From Streptomyces sp. Root431 (GTDB lineage: Bacteria > Actinomycetota > Actinomycetes > Streptomycetales > Streptomycetaceae), in NCBI RefSeq assembly GCF_001426585.1, contig NZ_LMEI01000007.1, positions 554,951 to 618,950 on the forward strand: a DNA stretch of 64,000 bases, given 5' to 3'. Position 1 is the stretch's first letter, and each line of letters starts with the position of its first letter. Shown one piece after another: positions 60,583 to 64,000 of this stretch. The notes under the pieces were generated by a model. The model did not search any database, was not told where the DNA came from, and worked only from the letters and a program-made list of their open reading frames with translations. Made by a program: the position numbers and the translations under genes.

Positions 60583-61578
60583 ATGCTGCGAATTCACTTC
60601 ACGGGGGAAGATCTCGCACGGATCCGGATCGCGACCGGACCCGACCCGATGTGGGAGATGCTCATGAGCCTGCACCGGCTGCGAAGACGGGACTCGGGCA
60701 TGCTCCTGGGCCCATGGCTCCGCGAGTCGCTGCCCCGAGTGCCCGCCACCACAAGGCTGTTGACGGCACTCGCGCCGCCCGTCGGGTACTCGGCCGACTT
60801 CCTGACTCCGGCGGTCGGCGGGGGCCTCGCCGCCCATCTGGAGGCGCTGCGCTCCACACCCCTGCATCAAGTGACGAAAGATTTACGGGAGTTCGGCATC
60901 CAGAACCCCAAGCGGCGGCTGCCGGCCTGGCATCGGGAGCTGGTGGCGGGGGAGCCGGCGGGGATGGGCCGGGTGGCCGACGCCGCGCAGGCGTACGTCG
61001 ACGCCGTGCTCGATCCGTTCTGGGAGCGGATCTGGGTGCAGGTGAGCCGCGACCGGACGCGCCGCTCGGCGGTGCTCGCGGAGGGAGGCTGGGACGCGGT
61101 CCTCAGCACGCTCCATCCGTCGGCGCACTGGGAGTATCCGGTGCTCCGGCTCGCGTTCCCCGTCGACCAGGATCTTCACCTGGGCGGCCGTGGCCTGCTG
61201 CTCCAGCCGTCGTTCTTCTGCCGCTACGCCCCGACGACGTTCGCCGACCCGGCCCTGCCGCCGGTCCTCGTCCACCCGATCGAACACGAGCCCCACTGGG
61301 CCACTCCGGAGGTGGGGCCGGCGGACAGAGGGGCGCTCGCGGCGCTGATCGGCCCGACGCGGGCCGTCCTGCTGTTCGCGCTGGCGGACGGCATCGCGAC
61401 GACGGGCCAGCTCGCCCGCCGCGCGGGCACCACCGCACCCAACGCCAGCCGCCACGTCGCGGCCCTGCGGGAGGCGGCCTTGGTCTCCAGCCACCGCCAC
61501 CGCAACGCGACCCTGCACACCGTCACCAAGCTGGGCCGCGCCCTCCTTGAGGGCCGCAACGTCTGCCTGTGCGCTTAG
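60583..61578 (+). CDS. DUF5937/ArsR-like winged-helix regulator with a TTA codon
   Basis: 331 residues. It begins MLRIHFTGEDLARIRIATGPDPMWEML, the conserved opening of the DUF5937 N-terminal domain. The C-terminal ~90 residues form an ArsR-type winged helix (RAVLLFALADGIATTGQLARRAGTTAPNASRHVAALREAALV). Leu101 is encoded by TTA (60883-60885), so translation should depend on the bldA tRNA and favour late growth. GGGAGGGG precedes the ATG. The stop overlaps the convergent DUF397 stop by a few bases. Confidence 0.82.
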   Translation: MLRIHFTGEDLARIRIATGPDPMWEMLMSLHRLRRRDSGMLLGPWLRESLPRVPATTRLLTALAPPVGYSADFLTPAVGGGLAAHLEALRSTPLHQVTKDLREFGIQNPKRRLPAWHRELVAGEPAGMGRVADAAQAYVDAVLDPFWERIWVQVSRDRTRRSAVLAEGGWDAVLSTLHPSAHWEYPVLRLAFPVDQDLHLGGRGLLLQPSFFCRYAPTTFADPALPPVLVHPIEHEPHWATPEVGPADRGALAALIGPTRAVLLFALADGIATTGQLARRAGTTAPNASRHVAALREAALVSSHRHRNATLHTVTKLGRALLEGRNVCLCA

Positions 61579-61760
61579 CGTGCAGCCCGGGCGACGAAGG
61601 CGTCCCAGGTGTCGGGGGAGGCGGTGAAGACGGGGCTGGTCCCGCCGAGCTTGGAGTCCCGGACGTGCACGGTGGCGGGGTGGGCGGCCACCTCGACGCA
61701 GGCACCGCCCTCGTCGCTGCTGTAGCTGGACTTGAACCACGAAAGTGCTGCTGCGCTCAT
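61575..61760 (-). CDS. DUF397 protein (whiJ-type locus)
   Basis: 61 residues with the family core LSWFKSSYSSDEGGACVEVA, VHVRDSK and FTASPDTWDAFV. DUF397 proteins pair with Scr1/WhiJ-like XRE regulators and behave as their partners or antagonists in Streptomyces development. Its ATG overlaps the TGA (61757-61759) of the extended XRE reading frame as ATGA, showing the original translational coupling. That coupling is now cut by an amber codon 23 codons earlier in the XRE gene. Confidence 0.88.
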   Translation of the reverse strand: MSAAALSWFKSSYSSDEGGACVEVAAHPATVHVRDSKLGGTSPVFTASPDTWDAFVARAAR

Positions 61761-62563
61761 GTCACTCCTGCCAGACGTTCCAGCAGGCCCATGGTGTCCT
61801 CGGGCGTCAGGGCCTGTGACCGCAACATTCCCTACTTGGCCTGGAGGATGCCGACCTCGTCGGGGTCGTCGATGAGGAAGCTCACCCGCTGCCCCTCGAT
61901 GTAGGCGACGTGTTCGTGGGCGGGCGTTTCGAGGAGCACCATGAGCCCGTCGAGCCCCGCGTGTGTCGTCCGCATCTTCGGGATGATCTGGAGCCCGAGG
62001 AAGGGGAGTTCGGCGATCTCGCGCAGATGGAGGATCTGTCCCCGCAGGACTTCGCGTCCGCCGATCGTTTTCTCCAGGATGGAATCGTCCAGCAGGAAGG
62101 ACATCATCGGGGGCCATGGGGTCTGCTCGAAGATGCGCTGACGGTCGAGGCGGTCGAGCATTCGGTCCTCCGCTTCCTGCGGAGTCATCGGCGGATACAG
62201 GCAGCCGAAGACCGCGCGGGCGTATTCGGGGGTCTGGAGCAGACCCGGGACGACCCCGTTCTCGTACGAGCAGATACTGAGCGCCTGCGCCTCCAGCTCG
62301 ATGAACTCCTGGACGAACGCCGGGTATCGCTCCTTCTTCGGCGCCTTCCCGACCGCCACCGCCAGCGCGCCGCCGGTGTTCAGGATGCCGTCCAGCTCAC
62401 CCGCGAGCCCGAGCCGCAGCGCCCGCCGCCCCTGCTCGATCGAGCCCAGCGTCTCCAGCGCCACGCACGCCTGCGTGGCCAACTGGGGCTGGGTAAGGCC
62501 CGCTTGTTTCCGGTAAAGCGCCACCAGGGCGCCGACCACTTCCCATGAGGGGACCTTCTTCCT
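61757..62563 (-). pseudogene. Scr1/WhiJ-like XRE regulator with DUF5753, disrupted at both ends
   Basis: The intact stretch 61832-62539 encodes an XRE helix-turn-helix (ALYRKQAGLTQPQLATQACVALETLGSIEQGRR) and most of a DUF5753 domain (FIELEAQALSICSYENGVVPGLLQTPEYAR). At the 3' side the frame meets TAG at 61832-61834, then continues in the same frame as GMLRSQALTPEDTMGLLERL to a TGA at 61757 that overlaps the DUF397 start. Relatives have Tyr where the TAG stands. At the 5' side homology continues upstream (RKKVPSWEV), but no ATG/GTG/TTG precedes GTG 62539 before a TAG at 62594. A shortened protein could still be made. Confidence 0.72.
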
Positions 62564-62966
62564 GGAGTTCGTAGGCGCCCCGCCCGGCCGCGGCTACCGC
62601 CTCCACCTCTACCTGGAGCGCCCCGGCCCCCTCCGTATCGAGGTCCACGACAGCGCCGACGGCACCCCGGCCGTCCGCGAACCCTCCGGCGAGTCAGGCA
62701 GGGGCCTCCTCCTCGTCGACACCCTCGCCGACCGCTGGGGCGTGGGCGCGCGCAACCCCGGCAAGATCGTCTGGTGCGAGTTCGCCGACGCGGCGGGCGG
62801 AGACCCGGGCCTGTCCGGCCAGGAGTGCGAGCGGCCCGTGGACCGCCTCCGGGACACCTACCTTGCCGACGAGCGCGGCGCCTCCGGAGACGGCGCCGAG
62901 GCCCGGCGGAAGGCGTCGGGCGGCGCGTCGTCGCCCTGGACGTTCAGCAAGGGGAATTCGCGATGA
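62517..62966 (+). pseudogene. N-terminally deleted ATP-binding (anti-sigma-like HATPase) gene
   Basis: One frame, open from after TAA 62514-62516, reads GYRLHLYLERPGPLRIEVHD, SGRGLLLVDTLADRWGVG and KIVWCEF, the C-terminal half of the GHKL ATPases paired with whiJ-type loci. The N-terminal half with the N-box is missing, and no credible start precedes the homology. A long Glu/Arg/Ser tail follows to the stop at 62966. It runs head-to-head into the XRE remnant, so a deletion joining the two 5' ends is the simplest explanation. A 74-residue product from 62742 is possible but would be non-functional. Confidence 0.75.
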
Positions 62967-63038
62967 CGGCCCGCGATGCCGCGTGAGAAGCTCCGTCCCG
63001 CTCCGTCGACCCTGGCGGAGCAGGGGAGGGAACAAGAA

Positions 63039-63974
63039 ATGTCGGTGGAACCCACGGATTACGTCGCTCGGCTGCGCGCGCAGGCGAGCGATCCGGGACT
63101 TGAGGAGGCGTTGCGGCGCGACCGGGCGATGCGACGGCTCAAGATCGTCCTTGCGGCCGGTGCCGGGGTGCTGCTGCTCGGCGGGTTCGGGTTCTGGCTG
63201 AGCGACGTGACGGGGGAGCGGCCGCCGTACCAGCCGTACAGCGCGCAGACGCTCCGCGAGGAGATCTGGCCACTGGAATGGCCGTACACGGAAGACATGC
63301 CGTTCCGGAACTCGCCCGCGTCCGGCTGGGCGGCAGGGGCCGACGCGATCTACGTCCCCGTGCCCGTGGCGCCCGACGGGCTCACCGCGAAGGAGATCAC
63401 CGCCGTGCTCGACGACGTGAAGACCCTGCTCGTCGAGACCAACCTCTCGGAGGACACCCTGGCCGGCGCCGAGCCCACGGCGGCGCTCGCCCTGCTCGAT
63501 CCGCGCGGAGCCGACGACGCCGTACGGAGGGACATGGTCACCCGCTTCGACCCCGAGGAGGTGTACCCGGACGAGAGCGGCGTCCGGGTACGGGGCGCGA
63601 TGACCTACCAGGTCTCGGCGGCGGGGGAGCTGGCGGTGCACGTCGACTACGCGTTCGTCTACCCGCTGGTGCGGGCCGAGGAAGGCCATGACGTGATCCC
63701 CGGCGTCCCCGAGGTGGCACGGATCGCCGTACGGCGGCAGTTCACGGTCACGTCGAAAGACGGGAAGCTCGTCCTGGGCGCCTACGCGAGCGAGGTCGCC
63801 AACCACGACTGCTCGGCGCCGAAGGACGGATACCTCCACCCTCTCTTCGCCGAGGGCCGGTGGAAGGCGGGCCAGGCGGCCGAGGGCACCCGCGTCGCCC
63901 AGGCCGACCTGTACGACGAGAAGCGGGTCCTCCCGAGCGGCCCCGGCCACTGCGTGATCCCGAGCGGGACCTGA
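63039..63974 (+). CDS. single-pass membrane protein with extracytoplasmic domain, unknown function
   Basis: 311 residues. A ~35-residue charged cytoplasmic segment (DYVARLRAQASDPGLEEALRRDR) leads into one membrane helix (VLAAGAGVLLLGGFGFWL, ~38-55) and a ~250-residue outer domain with two cysteines near the end (NHDCSAPKDGYLHP, GHCVIPSGT). ATG 63039 follows GGGGAGGGA; ATG 62976 would add 21 residues. The family resembles uncharacterised actinomycete membrane proteins. No catalytic motif is recognised. Confidence 0.8.
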   Translation: MSVEPTDYVARLRAQASDPGLEEALRRDRAMRRLKIVLAAGAGVLLLGGFGFWLSDVTGERPPYQPYSAQTLREEIWPLEWPYTEDMPFRNSPASGWAAGADAIYVPVPVAPDGLTAKEITAVLDDVKTLLVETNLSEDTLAGAEPTAALALLDPRGADDAVRRDMVTRFDPEEVYPDESGVRVRGAMTYQVSAAGELAVHVDYAFVYPLVRAEEGHDVIPGVPEVARIAVRRQFTVTSKDGKLVLGAYASEVANHDCSAPKDGYLHPLFAEGRWKAGQAAEGTRVAQADLYDEKRVLPSGPGHCVIPSGT

Positions 63975-64000
63975 CGCGCGGTCGTACGAGGGGAGTGGTG

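Noticed and set aside
58972..63974. Prophage or integrated element at the right end
   Set aside because: No integrase, tRNA attachment site, phage structural genes or transposase; the region is better described as ordinary accessory genes plus a decayed whiJ-type locus.
63988..64000. Start of another gene at the right edge
   Set aside because: GAGGGGAG followed by GTG is suggestive, but the spacing is too short and no coding sequence remains to judge.

Overview
The window is high-GC actinobacterial chromosome, almost certainly Streptomyces. Codons are strongly G/C at third positions, GTG starts and 4-base ATGA/GTGA overlaps are common, and there are many lipoproteins, antisense shadow frames and short perfect terminator hairpins. 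From memory, the gene order from the L,D-transpeptidases through gatB matches the S. coelicolor SCO5457-SCO5501 neighbourhood, so most of the window is core chromosome. I saw no tRNA, rRNA, insertion sequence, prophage or CRISPR array.

Layout. 1-4089: a + strand set with the tail of an unknown gene, a DHA2-type MFS exporter, a PrnB-family heme oxygenase homologue and a PhzS-like flavin monooxygenase, probably a small specialised-metabolite locus. 4229-6784: glycogen/maltodextrin phosphorylase. 6791-8972: two-component system. 9077-11107: secreted M4 metalloprotease. 11312-13827: GntR/TetR double-HTH repressor divergent from a drug exporter. 13981-17621: heterodimeric ABC exporter. 17697-19934: glycogen debranching enzyme. 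20105-22795: tandem L,D-transpeptidase lipoproteins. 22883-28446: enoyl-CoA hydratase, anti-sigma-like ATPase, atypical polysaccharide deacetylase, YVTN propeller lipoprotein, EF-hand protein, CopD-like membrane protein and another membrane protein.

28481-33183: a glycine/serine block read on the minus strand (glycine riboswitch, gcvT, gcvH, glyA, sdaA). 33333-35748: P-loop kinase and two SseB paralogues. 36112-42356: oligopeptide/dipeptide ABC operon. 42525-50578: TRIC-type channel, acyl-CoA thioesterase, 23-bp minisatellite, cysteine desulfurase and mnmA flanking a reversed amidase, alpha/beta hydrolase lacking its nucleophile, LOG-like protein, SDR and MetE-like protein. 50611-58892: ligA, rmdB-type c-di-GMP enzyme and the gatC-gatA-(small membrane protein)-gatB run.

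58972-63974 looks accessory: an I36-type secreted inhibitor, a lipoprotein, a DUF5937/ArsR-like regulator with a TTA (bldA) codon, and a damaged whiJ-type locus (DUF397 gene, Scr1-like XRE gene with an in-frame amber and no normal start, N-terminally deleted ATP-binding gene), then a single-pass membrane protein.

The strongest candidate for undescribed biology is the PrnB-like/flavin-monooxygenase/MFS set at the left edge. The best evolutionary observation is the decayed whiJ-type locus near the right edge.
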